This document shows positions 1 to 9,700 of a stretch of 64,000 nucleotides of DNA, piece after piece. Source of the DNA: UBA4421 sp002470275. GTDB taxonomy: Bacteria > Pseudomonadota > Gammaproteobacteria > Pseudomonadales > Azotimanducaceae. A model generated the notes under the pieces. That model saw nothing but the letters and a program-made list of their open reading frames with translations. It was not told where the DNA came from and did not search any database. Each line of letters opens with the position of its first letter. Positions within the stretch are counted from its first letter, which is position 1. The translations under genes were made by a program, and so were the position numbers. The DNA lies in contig CAJXDR010000003.1 of the NCBI GenBank assembly GCA_913052345.1, positions 1 through 64,000 of the forward strand. The letters are read 5' to 3'.

Positions 1-205
1 GGCAGATGATCCGAAGCGCCAGGGCCCCCTGCCATTTGGTACTGAGGCAGATGATCCGAAGCATCAGGGACCCCTGCCATTTGGTACTGAGGCAGATGAT
101 TCGAAGCGCCAGGGCCCCCTGCCATTTGGTACTGAGGCAGATGATCCGAAGCGCCAGGGACCCCTGCCATTTGGCACTGAGGCAGATGATTCTGAGCATC
201 AGGGG
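1..205 (+). repeat. 45-bp tandem repeat, four full copies plus a partial fifth, in frame within pilM
   Basis: Copies lie at 1-45, 46-90, 91-135 and 136-180; a diverging copy starts at 181. The copies differ at only a few positions. The unit is a multiple of three, so each copy adds 15 codons (ADDPKRQGPLPFGTE with R/H and P/S exchanges) without breaking the frame. The array may extend left of the window. There are no unique spacers, so it is not a CRISPR array. Confidence 0.95.
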
Positions 206-382
206 CCTCGCAAAATTCACCGCTACGCCCTGAATGCGGGCGCGAGGATATGTGCCAACACCTCCCGCCCCCTCATCGCCCTGGAGGATCTACCCGGGAG
301 CGCTTGGCCATTAGCTCAGGATGGTGCTGCATTGGACCAGGCCGGGCTTCTATTTAGCCTTGGCTTGGTGGGCCCTCATTGA
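2..382 (+). CDS. pilM: PilM C-terminal part (type IV pilus actin-like protein), truncated by window edge
   Basis: An open frame enters from the left edge and ends with TGA at 380-382. It begins with four full copies of a 15-residue unit (consensus ADDPKRQGPLPFGTE) and a decayed fifth. About 55 unique residues follow, ending FSLGLVGPH. The stretch with CANTSRPLIALEDLP, then AALDQAGLLFSLGL, resembles the PilM tail (xANPF...., then DAPALxIACGLALR). PilM is a cytoplasmic actin-like ATPase that binds the N-terminus of PilN to build the inner-membrane platform of the type IV pilus. The assignment rests on this weak tail similarity and on its place directly before pilN, pilO and a secretin, which is the usual order. 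The tandem repeat is not a normal part of PilM. The start codon lies outside the window. Confidence 0.7.
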   Translation, partial: ADDPKRQGPLPFGTEADDPKHQGPLPFGTEADDSKRQGPLPFGTEADDPKRQGPLPFGTEADDSEHQGPRKIHRYALNAGARICANTSRPLIALEDLPGSAWPLAQDGAALDQAGLLFSLGLVGPH

Positions 383-387
383 TCAGG

Positions 388-921
388 ATGCAGGCGGTTA
401 ACTTCTTGCCTTGGCGTCGAGCCGTGCAGCGGCGACGAGTATGGGCTGACTGTGTGTGGGTCACCGCGTTAACGGTTGCGTTGATGGTGATGCTACAGCT
501 CATCATTCAGAAGGCAGTGGACCGGATGGGCGTGCGTCAGGCTGACTACAGCAGGGACGAAGCGCAGCACCTTGCCGATGCCGCCTCAACGAAGGCTTTG
601 ACCCAACAACTGCAGCGGGCGCAGGAACTCATTCGATTAAGGGCGCTTTTAACCGCTCAGCGCAATAGTCGAATACAGGATTACGTGCGCGCACTTGGCG
701 GCTTACCCGAGTGTGCTTGGCTGGAGTCCATTGAGTTGATGGAAGAAAGGGTCGCGCTAAGAGGGTGGGTTCGGCCCGGGTGCCCCATGCCGAGTTATGC
801 ATCTCGACTGGTTCGCACCTTTTCTGGAAAAGTGCCTCAGCTGGAGATTGAGGATGACGCGGGCGCCAGTTTCCCCTTCTCCCTGGTGCTGGTACCTGGC
901 CCCAAGACCCCCAGGTCATGA
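388..921 (+). CDS. pilN: PilN-like type IV pilus assembly protein
   Basis: A 177-residue bitopic inner-membrane protein. Residues 2-9 (QAVNFLPW) match the conserved cytoplasmic PilN motif (xxINLLPW) that docks onto PilM. One transmembrane segment follows at about 22-42, then a coiled-coil-prone, Gln/Ala-rich stretch (about 50-100) and a small periplasmic domain. PilN pairs with PilO and links PilM to the outer parts of the machine. The start at ATG 388 puts the docking motif at the N-terminus; a TTG at 379 that overlaps the pilM stop is the alternative. The gene overlaps pilO by 4 bp (ATGA), which suggests coupled translation. Confidence 0.85.
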   Translation: MQAVNFLPWRRAVQRRRVWADCVWVTALTVALMVMLQLIIQKAVDRMGVRQADYSRDEAQHLADAASTKALTQQLQRAQELIRLRALLTAQRNSRIQDYVRALGGLPECAWLESIELMEERVALRGWVRPGCPMPSYASRLVRTFSGKVPQLEIEDDAGASFPFSLVLVPGPKTPRS

Positions 922-1550
922 TGAGCCTGGCGCTTTGGTGGCGGGGGTGGTCGGCCTTTGTGATTCAAGCCGCCAATGGCTCCTATGTCCGAAGGGCCGC
1001 AATTTGGCTGGGCATTATTCTCAGCACCGGCCTGCCTCCTCAGGGAATCCGCTATCTGAATGTTCTTGCCGACCAACGCACCTTGGATGCCAATTCGCGC
1101 ATGATCCGCGACCAGCTGGATGCGCTCAGCACCCGGAAAAAGATCATGCTAGCTGAGCTGAAAGCTCTGCCTGCCCCTCAGTCTAACGAGGGACCCGTCT
1201 GGCCTCAGGACGATAGCGTGCCAAAGCGTTTTGCGGATGGACTGATCTGGTTGGGCACCCAGGTGTCGCGGCATGGTCTGGAGACGGTTGAGCTGGGGTC
1301 GGCCGATGCCCCGTGTCTCTTCCTGTCGGATTTGGACCAAGGCAGTTTTATCGACCTTCAGGTGAGCACGATATTGCTTCGTGTCCAGGGTGCCCATGGC
1401 GATGTTCTTGCCCTTGTTCGTGCGCTCTCTTCTGCCAGGGCGCCCACTCTGCTTCACAGCCTCACGCTGAGCATGGCCCCCAGCTCCGATCTGATGGAGG
1501 CGAAGGCAATGATTCATCTATTGCCCCAGTTCCCGGTCCCCTCAGAATGA
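918..1550 (+). CDS. pilO: PilO-like type IV pilus assembly protein
   Basis: A 210-residue protein with a short cytoplasmic N-terminus, one hydrophobic segment at about 25-45, a helical region (about 50-85) with RKK and LKAL typical of a coiled coil, and a periplasmic ferredoxin-like C-terminal half ending in the LLHSLTLSM strand. Family role: forms a heterodimer with PilN in the inner membrane and normally binds PilP. Sequence identity to classical PilO is low and the call depends on length, topology and gene order. ATG 918 overlaps the pilN stop, and its own stop overlaps the secretin start (ATGA at 1547). Confidence 0.75.
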   Translation: MMSLALWWRGWSAFVIQAANGSYVRRAAIWLGIILSTGLPPQGIRYLNVLADQRTLDANSRMIRDQLDALSTRKKIMLAELKALPAPQSNEGPVWPQDDSVPKRFADGLIWLGTQVSRHGLETVELGSADAPCLFLSDLDQGSFIDLQVSTILLRVQGAHGDVLALVRALSSARAPTLLHSLTLSMAPSSDLMEAKAMIHLLPQFPVPSE

Positions 1551-2998
1551 AAAGGGGGACGTCCTCAGCTTCATGGGCATGCTTCGAAGCTTGGTGTTGG
1601 CTGCCCGCCGCTGCGTTGCTTGTTGTCTGTGCGCTGGCGGCACCGACTGGAGGGTCTGCAGAAGCTCCCCTGCGTAATCCCTTCCAATCCCATGAGCGTG
1701 AGCAGGCACAAGGGTCGCCTCAAAATCTTGTAACGCTGGTTAAGGCGGATGACGCAACGGGCCCCGTGGTTCGGCTGAACGCGCAGCAGGCGCAGGTTTC
1801 ACGGTTGCTGCAGGCCATGGCAGACCTTCGGCACGAAAACGTGCTGATCAGTGATCGCGTTCAAGGGTCGATTTCACTGACCCTTGAAAAGATGGACTGG
1901 CAGCAAGCGTGGGAACTAGTGCTCAAAGCCGCAGGACTTAGGGAACAGCGCCTGGCTAACGTGCGGTGGATTCTGACCCTAGAGGAGTTTGCCCTTCAAC
2001 AGCGGCAACAGTTAATGGAGATTGAGGCTGAGCGGCAGTTGGTTCCGATAACCCATCAGGTCTATCGCCTACATTATGCGACGGCCGGAGACCTTGAGGC
2101 GCTTATCGAAAGCCCAGCGAGCAGGCTCCTGTCAGATCGAGGTTCGGTTTTTGTGGATCAGCGGATCAACGCCTTAGTTGTCGCCGATATCGCGTCTCAT
2201 CTGCAGCAGGTATCGCTGATCATTGATCAGCTAGACATCCCCTTAAAGCAGGTTTCCATATCCGCGCGCCTGGTGCGAGCCAGTGATTCTATCCATGCGG
2301 CATTTGGTATCCGTTGGGGTCTTTCCTCTGGGGCTTCCTCGCCTGTAGCGCCCAATACGTCTGAAGAGGCCAACGCCGGGCCTGTTGCAGATGAGGAGAG
2401 GCCAGGTCGCCTATCGTCGTGGCGGGCAGAGGTGTCCGCGCCAGCCAATTTTTCTCAGGCGGGCCAGCTAACCCTGGGGCTGGTGCGACGTGGTTTGGGC
2501 ATTGATGCGGAGCTTTCGGCTTTGGTGGATCAAGGCCAGGCCCGAGTACTCGCACGCCCTCAGATACTCACCACGGACCAAGCGCCCGCCGTAATCGAGT
2601 CCGGCGTGGAGATACCCTATCAGGAGACCAGCCGCAGTGGGGCGACCTCTACCTCGTTTAAGGATGCAGTCCTACGGCTCCACGTGACACCTCAGGTTAC
2701 GCCGGATAATGGCATCATCCTGCGCCTGAACATTCGTCAGGACGCTGTGGGTCAGATTTTTAACGGCATTCCCTCTATCAACACCAACGCCATGGAGACT
2801 ACGGTCTTCGTGGCCAACGGGGATACCCTAGTCCTTGGGGGCATTTTGCAGCAGGACGATAGTAACGCCCGTACTCGCGTGCCGCTCTTGGGTACGCTGC
2901 CCGTCCTGGGTCGCCTGTTTCGCGGGGAGCGCAAACGCGCCGACCAACAACAACTATTGGTCTTTATTACGCCGACCGTGCTGAAGCTGGCCCGCTGA
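1547..2998 (+). CDS. pilQ: Short PilQ-type secretin
   Basis: A 483-residue outer-membrane secretin with a signal peptide ending near residue 39 (GGSAEA). Domains: a PLRNPF segment right after the signal peptide, an N0/STN-like domain (about 70-130), an N1 domain (about 150-215, VYRLHYATAGDLEAL), and the secretin core (about 220-480) with VLARPQILT, VEIPYQE, the NGDTLVLGGIL strand and the terminal VPLLGTLPVLGRLF motif. The family forms the gated pore through which the pilus leaves the cell. Classical PilQ is about 700 residues with N-terminal AMIN domains; these are absent here. The RNPF sequence recalls the RDPF motif of PilP, whose gene is missing. The start is ATG 1547, overlapping the pilO stop; an upstream in-frame extension to 1313 lies inside pilO and is rejected. 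Confidence 0.9.
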   Translation: MKRGTSSASWACFEAWCWLPAAALLVVCALAAPTGGSAEAPLRNPFQSHEREQAQGSPQNLVTLVKADDATGPVVRLNAQQAQVSRLLQAMADLRHENVLISDRVQGSISLTLEKMDWQQAWELVLKAAGLREQRLANVRWILTLEEFALQQRQQLMEIEAERQLVPITHQVYRLHYATAGDLEALIESPASRLLSDRGSVFVDQRINALVVADIASHLQQVSLIIDQLDIPLKQVSISARLVRASDSIHAAFGIRWGLSSGASSPVAPNTSEEANAGPVADEERPGRLSSWRAEVSAPANFSQAGQLTLGLVRRGLGIDAELSALVDQGQARVLARPQILTTDQAPAVIESGVEIPYQETSRSGATSTSFKDAVLRLHVTPQVTPDNGIILRLNIRQDAVGQIFNGIPSINTNAMETTVFVANGDTLVLGGILQQDDSNARTRVPLLGTLPVLGRLFRGERKRADQQQLLVFITPTVLKLAR

Positions 2999-3096
2999 TC
3001 AAGCTCATTGGTCGGGTGCGCCTGCGGGTCTTTTGATGCCTTCGCCTATTTATGGGCAGTGCTTTACACTAAGCCCATGTTTCGGCGCGACAGGCC

Positions 3097-3654
3097 ATGA
3101 GTGAACAAAATATCTTTCTGATTGGGATGATGGCAGTTGGAAAGAGCACGGTTGGGCGGCAACTGGCTCTGGCTCTTGACCTCCCCTTTTATGATTCGGA
3201 TCACGAAATCGAGCGACGAGCCGGCGCAGAAATTGCCTGGATTTTTGACGTTGAGGGAGAAAGCGGCTTTCGTAATCGCGAAGAGCAGATTATTGATGAG
3301 CTGAGTCGTAAATCTGGCATTGTCATGGCGACAGGCGGCGGTGTCGTGGTCCGTGATATCAACCGACAAAGACTTGCGGAGCGGGGATTGGTGGTCCATT
3401 TGGATGGTTCCATCGATAAGCTTTTGAGGCGCACGCGGCGGGACCGCAAGCGGCCGCTGCTCCAGGGCCCCAAGCCGGCCAAAACGCTGCGTGACCTTGC
3501 CGAACACAGGGCGCCGCTGTATCGCGAGATTGCGGATTATCGCGTCAACACGGATCGGCGGAGCGCATCTAGCGTCGCCAAGCAAATCGTTAAACGTTAT
3601 CGCGACCCAGCAAATGCAAATTATGGCGTCGATGACGCTGAGCGTGGGGGCTGA
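3097..3654 (+). CDS. aroK: Shikimate kinase
   Basis: A 185-residue cytoplasmic kinase that phosphorylates shikimate at O-3 with ATP, the fifth step of chorismate synthesis. Visible motifs: the P-loop GMMAVGKST (10-18), the shikimate-binding Asp in FYDSDHEIE (Asp35), the FRNREE arginine, the GGG turn in MATGGGVV, and RTRRDRKRPLL as the lid arginines. It lies 98 bp after pilQ and 2 bp before aroB, so aroK-aroB-SPOR form one transcription unit. It may have its own promoter in the 98-bp gap. The order pil-aroK-aroB is conserved in gammaproteobacteria. Confidence 0.97.
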   Translation: MSEQNIFLIGMMAVGKSTVGRQLALALDLPFYDSDHEIERRAGAEIAWIFDVEGESGFRNREEQIIDELSRKSGIVMATGGGVVVRDINRQRLAERGLVVHLDGSIDKLLRRTRRDRKRPLLQGPKPAKTLRDLAEHRAPLYREIADYRVNTDRRSASSVAKQIVKRYRDPANANYGVDDAERGG

Positions 3655-3656
3655 GA

Positions 3657-4772
3657 ATGGCTGCAGAACATCAACACGCATACGAGAGTGTGAACGTCGC
3701 GCTGGGCGAGCGCAGCTACGCCATTCATATTGGCGATCTTGGATTAGGACAGTCCAATCTCCTTAGGGATCTTCTTGTTCCACATATTGGCGGCAGTCAG
3801 GTAGCGATCATCACCAATGACGTGGTTGGCCCGCTGTATGCCCATGTGATTGCGGAGGCTCTGCCGGATTTCCACGTTGACCTCTACCAGCTGCCGGATG
3901 GAGAGGCCTCAAAAACCCTGGAGACCTATGGACTGCTCATGGATTTTCTTATGCAGGCCCGGCATAACCGCAGCACGACGTTGATTGCTCTGGGTGGGGG
4001 TGTCGTCGGAGACTTGGTGGGCTTTGTCGCGGCGACCTTCCAGCGAGGGGTTAGTTTTATCCAGGTGCCTACCACTTTGCTGGCTCAGGTAGACTCATCC
4101 GTGGGCGGCAAGACCGCGGTGAATCACCCTAACGGAAAGAATATGATCGGCGCCTTTTACCAGCCCGCCGCCGTACTTGCTGATACCGGCGTACTACAGA
4201 GCTTGCCCCAGCGCGAGTACGCCGCAGGCTTAGCCGAGGTTTTGAAATACGGCGTGATCTACGATGCGGCTTTTTTCCAGTGGTTAGAAGCCAATGCCGA
4301 CGCCCTGCGTGAACGAGATGGGACTGCTCTGGGTTACGCCATCCGCCGCTCCTGCGAGATTAAGGCGGACGTAGTCAGTGATGATGAGCGTGAGCAGGGA
4401 CGGCGCGCTATCTTGAATTATGGCCATACCTTTGGCCACGCGATTGAGAACCTCAGTGGGTATGGAACCTGGCTGCATGGCGAGGCGGTTGCCATAGGCA
4501 TGGTGATGGCGGCAGCACTGTCCCAGCAGGTTGCGGGCCTCGATCAGGCCCAGGCGCATCGGCAAACGGCCCTTATTCAGAAACTCGGCCTGCCGGTGAG
4601 TTTGTCCGGTAAATCACTGGAGCCGAGTGCTTTCATCGCTGCTATGGGGATGGATAAAAAAGTGGTGGATGGGCGCATGCGCTTTATCTTAGCGAGATCG
4701 TTGGGTGACGTTTTTGTGGCTGATGATGTTCCGGAGGCTGAGCTGCTGCACCTGCTGGAAACCTTTTTATGA
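3657..4772 (+). CDS. aroB: 3-Dehydroquinate synthase
   Basis: A 371-residue NAD- and divalent-metal-dependent enzyme that converts DAHP to 3-dehydroquinate, the second shikimate step. Motifs: GGGVVGDLVGFVA (nucleotide site), PTTLLAQVDSSVGGKT, metal ligands in LAEVLKYG (Glu), NYGHTFGHAIE (His) and LHGEAVAIGM (His). Length is normal. The start ATG 3657 is 2 bp after the aroK stop. The stop overlaps the next gene by 4 bp (ATGA at 4769). AroQ, another step of the pathway, is encoded at 56.9 kb. Confidence 0.97.
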   Translation: MAAEHQHAYESVNVALGERSYAIHIGDLGLGQSNLLRDLLVPHIGGSQVAIITNDVVGPLYAHVIAEALPDFHVDLYQLPDGEASKTLETYGLLMDFLMQARHNRSTTLIALGGGVVGDLVGFVAATFQRGVSFIQVPTTLLAQVDSSVGGKTAVNHPNGKNMIGAFYQPAAVLADTGVLQSLPQREYAAGLAEVLKYGVIYDAAFFQWLEANADALRERDGTALGYAIRRSCEIKADVVSDDEREQGRRAILNYGHTFGHAIENLSGYGTWLHGEAVAIGMVMAAALSQQVAGLDQAQAHRQTALIQKLGLPVSLSGKSLEPSAFIAAMGMDKKVVDGRMRFILARSLGDVFVADDVPEAELLHLLETFL

Positions 4773-5188
4773 ACCCTGCCCGAGGACGGGTGGGCGCGAG
4801 GTCCAGATGGCTCTGGGGTTTAATCGTCGGTTGCTCGTTAGGGCCACTCTCTGCCCAGACCGCTCAGCCCGCTGAGTGGATTCTTCGTCAGCCTCCCGCC
4901 CACCATACCCTACAGCTCATTACGCTCTCTGGTCGCGAGCAAACGCGTCGCTTTTTGGCAAGCCTGGATCAGGAGGGGCTGGATATGCAGCAGGTCGCCA
5001 CCTTTCGCTACCGGCGTGGCGAGGAACTCCTCTACGTCGTGGTGTACGGCAGCTTTGCCGCCCCAGAACAGGCTAAGGCAGCAACGCGGTTGATGCAGGG
5101 ACCGACGCTCATGCCAGATTCCTTTCTCGTCCGTTCTGTCGCTGGACTGCAGCAGCGCATTCGAACGACGCTGCAGGATACGCCCTAA
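4769..5188 (+). CDS. Small secreted SPOR-domain protein (DamX position)
   Basis: A 139-residue protein with a hydrophobic signal segment (about 13-30, ending LSAQTA) and one SPOR domain (about 36-110: WILRQPPAHHTLQLITL, then LLYVVVYGSFAAPEQAKAA). SPOR domains bind denuded glycan strands at the division septum. The gene is in the position of damX, but DamX of enterics is a long protein with a cytoplasmic part, a membrane anchor and a C-terminal SPOR domain. Here only the periplasmic SPOR part is left. Start overlaps the aroB stop. It ends 18 bp before the convergent gltD stop. The SPOR assignment is likely; the septal role is inferred. Confidence 0.8.
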   Translation: MNPARGRVGARSRWLWGLIVGCSLGPLSAQTAQPAEWILRQPPAHHTLQLITLSGREQTRRFLASLDQEGLDMQQVATFRYRRGEELLYVVVYGSFAAPEQAKAATRLMQGPTLMPDSFLVRSVAGLQQRIRTTLQDTP

Positions 5189-5206
5189 GACCTTGCTCGC
5201 AGGTCC

Positions 5207-6670
5207 CTAGGGGAGTTCGGTATGTCCCATTAGGTGGCGGTCGATTTCCCGAGCTGCCTCACGGCCTTCATTGATTGCGCGTACGACCAGCGATTGACCT
5301 CGCCGACAGTCGCCGGCGGCAAAGACACCGTCAACGTTCGTTCTGTATTCACCATATTCTGCTCGATAGTTCGACCGTTCGTCATACTCAAGCTGAAGCG
5401 GATCCGATGCACCGTGTTCGGGCCCCAGGAAACCCATCGCCAAGAACACCAAGTCTGCGGGCCAGTCCTTCTCACTGCCAGGAACGTTCTCAAAACGACC
5501 GTCCTTCATTTCGACTTCAACCGTGCGCACACCCGTAAGCTCTCCAGCGTCGTTGCCCACGAAGCAGAGGGATGATATGGAGTAGACGCGAGGATCTGAA
5601 CCCTGCTTGTGCGCGGCTTCCTCGTGGCCATAGTCCACCCGAAAGATTCGTGGCCAGGTCGGCCAGGGATTGTTTGCGTCTCGAGTTTCTGGAGGCTTGG
5701 GGAAGAGCTCGAAATTCACTAGGCTCTTGCAGCCGTGACGTAGGGATGTACCGATACAGTCCGTGCCGGTATCGCCGCCGCCGATTACGATGACATGCTT
5801 ATCTTTGGCAGAAATATAGTCGCCGTCGGCATGCTCGGAGTCCATGAGGCTCTTCGTGTTGGCCGTTAAGAAGTCCATAGCGAAGTGCACGCCCTTAAGT
5901 TCTCGACCGTCGATGGGTAAATCTCTGGGTACCGTAGCGCCCGTGGCGTAAAGCACCACATCGTATTCTTGCTGTAGCTGAGAAGCGTCCAACGATCCAT
6001 CGCTGCCATCGCCTACGGGTGAGTTGGTCATGAAAGAAATACCCGCTTCTTCCAAAAGACGCACTCTTCTCTCAACAACGTCTTCCTTGGCCAGCTTCAT
6101 ATTGGGAATGCCGTACATTAGCAGACCGCCGATACGGTCGGCGCGCTCATAGACGGTAACGCTATGCCCCACCATGTTCAGCTGGTCTGCTGCCGCCAAG
6201 CCTGCGGGCCCCGAACCAATTATCGCTACCGTCTTTCCTGTTCTTATCGAGGGCGTGTTGGGCAGTACCCAACCCTCTTCAAACCCTCGATCGATAATGG
6301 CCATCTCGATGTTTTTGATGGTCACAGCAGGGTCTGTGATCCCCAGGACACAGGAACCCTCACAGGGAGCAGGGCAGACGCGGCCGGTAAATTCTGGGAA
6401 ATTGTTGGTCTTTTGCAGCCGATCCAAGGCCTCATGCCACTGGTCGCGGTAAACGAGATCGTTAAATTCCGGGATGAGGTTATGTATCGGGCAGCCCTCT
6501 TCCGACTGACAAAAGGGGACGCCGCAGTCCATACAGCGCGCGCTCTGGGTACTCAGTCGCTGAATGTCGTGGTCGGTATAGATTTCATTGAAATCCAGCA
6601 GGCGCTCGGCCGGCGCACGATAAGGCGCCGCCTGTCGCGGGAATTCTATAAATCCTGTGGGCTTACCCAT
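5207..6670 (-). CDS. gltD: Glutamate synthase (NADPH) small subunit
   Basis: A 487-residue flavoprotein that passes electrons from NADPH via FAD and 4Fe-4S clusters to the large subunit. The N-terminal cysteines CMDCGVPFC and CPAPCEGSC bind the clusters. The FAD site is AIIGSGPAGLAAADQL and the NADPH site is VIGGGDTGTDC. The C-terminal GVFAAGDCRRGQSLVV closes the FAD domain. Length fits the family. It lies 35 bp downstream of gltB in the same direction, forming a gltBD operon that assimilates ammonia with glutamine synthetase. Confidence 0.97.
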   Translation of the reverse strand: MGKPTGFIEFPRQAAPYRAPAERLLDFNEIYTDHDIQRLSTQSARCMDCGVPFCQSEEGCPIHNLIPEFNDLVYRDQWHEALDRLQKTNNFPEFTGRVCPAPCEGSCVLGITDPAVTIKNIEMAIIDRGFEEGWVLPNTPSIRTGKTVAIIGSGPAGLAAADQLNMVGHSVTVYERADRIGGLLMYGIPNMKLAKEDVVERRVRLLEEAGISFMTNSPVGDGSDGSLDASQLQQEYDVVLYATGATVPRDLPIDGRELKGVHFAMDFLTANTKSLMDSEHADGDYISAKDKHVIVIGGGDTGTDCIGTSLRHGCKSLVNFELFPKPPETRDANNPWPTWPRIFRVDYGHEEAAHKQGSDPRVYSISSLCFVGNDAGELTGVRTVEVEMKDGRFENVPGSEKDWPADLVFLAMGFLGPEHGASDPLQLEYDERSNYRAEYGEYRTNVDGVFAAGDCRRGQSLVVRAINEGREAAREIDRHLMGHTELP

Positions 6671-6705
6671 ATCTCTTACATCTCGCTGTTTTTTTCGAGT
6701 TATTC

Positions 6706-9700
6706 TTAGCCAGCGCTAACCTGTAGTCGCTGTTGTTCCAAGACCCGCTTATAGTCGCGGGGCATCACCTTTACGAACTCTGAAACGGACTGCTCCCATC
6801 GCTGAAGGATATTTTCCGCAACGGAAGAACCGGTCAAGTGGTGGTGACGCTCGATCATGTATCGAAGCTCCTCAAGGTCCTCTGCTTCAGCAACGGGGTC
6901 CAGGTCCACCATCTCGGTATTGCAGCGTGCTGGGAAGGCGGCAGCAGGGTCCCAAACGTAGGCGATACCACCACTCATGCCCGCAGCAAAGTTGCGGCCG
7001 GTCGGGCCTAAAATCACGGTACGTCCGCCAGTCATGTATTCGCAGCCATGATCGCCTACACCCTCAACTACGGCTCTGGCACCGCTGTTACGAACGCAGA
7101 ACCTCTCTGCCGCCATACCTCGGAAGTAGGCTTCGCCAGAGGTCGCGCCATAAAGCGCAACATTGCCAAGCAGAATATTTTGCTCGGCGACAAAGGTACT
7201 GACTCTGGGGGGATAAATGACAACGCGTCCGCCGGACAGCCCCTTGCCGACAAAGTCGTTGGCATCACCTTCCACCTCAAGGGTGATGCCCTTAGCTAAC
7301 CAGCAACCCAGGCTTTGCCCGGCACTACCGTTCAGCTTGAAGTGGACCGTGTCATCCTCGAGCATTTGTGGGCCGACCCGACTGATCACCTGATGGGACA
7401 GCATGGCACCGACAACCCGATTGGTGTTGATGATGGGAAGCTCTGCGGTAACGCGCTCGCCACGGGCCAGGGCAGGTTCTGCCAGCTTAATCAGCCGATT
7501 ATCCAGCGCCTTGTCCAGCTGATGATCCTGCTGGTGTATGGCATAGCTGCCCAGGTATTCCTCTGGCTCCTGGGCGGGGGCAAGGATCGCGCTCAGATCG
7601 ATGCCCTGAGCTTTCCAGTGGCCCACGGCCGCTTCAGTTTTAAGAAGGTCGACCCTGCCAATCATTTCATTGACGGAATGCACCCCGAGCGTGGCCATAA
7701 TGTCGCGCATTTCGTTGGCGACCATGAAGAGGTAGTTCACGACATGCTCTGGCTGCCCATTGAACTTTTTACGTAGCTCTGGGTCCTGGGTTGCAATGCC
7801 TACCGGGCAGGTATTCAGATGGCATTTGCGCATCATAATGCAGCCCAGCGCGATCAGGGGTGCGGTGGCAAAGCCATATTCTTCGGCGCCCAGCAGAGCC
7901 GCAATCGCAACATCTCGGCCTGTTTTGAGCTGGCCATCTGTTTGTAACACGACCCGGGACCGAAGATTGTTCATCACCAGGGTTTGATGGGTTTCCGCCA
8001 CGCCGAGTTCCCATGGCACACCAGCGTGTTTGATGGAGGTGAGGGGCGAAGCGCCTGTTCCGCCGGAGTCCCCAGCGATTACCAGGTGGTCGGCTCTGGC
8101 CTTGGTCACGCCAGCCGCAACGGTACCCACACCGATTTCCGCACCAAGCTTGACGCTAATGCGGGCCTGCGGGTTCGCGTTTTTAAGGTCATGGATCAGC
8201 TGGGCCATATCCTCGATAGAATAAATATCGTGGTGTGGGGGCGGGGATATGAGACCAACCCCTGGCGTCGAATGACGCAGGCTCGCGATATAATCGTCTA
8301 CCTTGCCCCCGGGCAGCTCGCCGCCCTCTCCCGGTTTAGCACCCTGAATAATTTTGATCTGCAGTTCGTCAGCGTTGCTCAAGTAGTTGATAGTGACGCC
8401 GAACCTACCGCTGGCTACCTGCTTAATCGCCGACCGCTTTGAGTCGCCGTTGGGCATGGGCAGGAAGCGTTTCGCGTCTTCACCACCCTCACCGGTATTG
8501 GACTTGCCGCCCATGCGATTCATGGCAATGGCTAAGGACTCATGGGCTTCTGCGCTAATTGACCCAAAGCTCATGGCGCCGGTGGCGAAACGTTTGACGA
8601 TCTCGCCTGCGGATTCTACTTCTTCCAGGGCGATGCCGGAGCTGGGGAGATTGAAGTCCAACAGCCCGCGGAGGGTTGCCTTGCGGGTATTCTCCTCGTT
8701 CACCTGGCGAGCGAAGGCTTGATAGGCATTGTGGTCATCGGTCTTCGCCGCCCGCTGCAGGTTAGCAACGGATGAGGGGTCCCACATATGGGTGTCGCCG
8801 TGGCGTCGCCAGTGGAAGTCGCCCGGATTTGGCAGGACATTAACCTGGTGTTGGTCCCGTCGTGGATAGCCGAGGTCATGTCTGCGCTGCATTTCTTCTG
8901 CCAGCACCTCAAGCGAAACCCCTTCTACGCGGCTCGCGGTGCCTGTAAACGCTTGATGAATAACATCGCCAGCAAGGCCGACGGCCTCAAAAATTTGAGC
9001 CCCTTTGTAGGATTGAAGGGTCGATATACCCATTTTGGCCATGACCTTGAGCATCCCCTTGCCCACGGCCTTTTTGTAGTTGGCCACGACGTCCTCGCGA
9101 GAAGCAACGTTGGCCACCTGATCAAAGGCACCTTGTGCTTGATGATGCCAAAGGGCTTCAAATGCTAGGTATGGGTTGATGGCATCGGCACCATAGCCGA
9201 TGAGCAGGCAGTGATGATGGACTTCGCGGGCTTCACCGGTTTCGAGAATCAGGCCGATCTGACTACGCTCGTGCTTCGCCACCAGGTGCTGGTGAACGCT
9301 TCCGACGGCAAGCAGGCTACTCATCGCCACTCTGTCCATGGCCAGCTGTCTGTCGCTGAGGACGACTAGACTGTAGCCATCCTTGATGGCCTGACTGGCC
9401 TCGTTGTTGATTCGCTCCAGTGCAGCCTGCAGCCCCGCGATACCGCTCTGACTGTTGTAGGTAATGTCGATGGTCGCCGTCTTCCAGCCTCGGTAATGCA
9501 TGGCGGATATCGAAGCGAGCTCATCGTTGGTCAAAATTGGGTGGGGTACCCATAGCCGATGGGCATTTTCCGCCTCGGTTTGCAGGAGGTTTTGCTCCGG
9601 GCCCACATAGCAGGGCAGCGCCATGATCACCTCTTCTCGAATTGAATCGATGGGTGGATTCGTGACCTGCGCAAAGCGCTGTTTGAAGTAGTCGTAGAGC

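Noticed and set aside
1..205. CRISPR array
   Set aside because: Units abut each other with no spacers and are in frame with a coding sequence.
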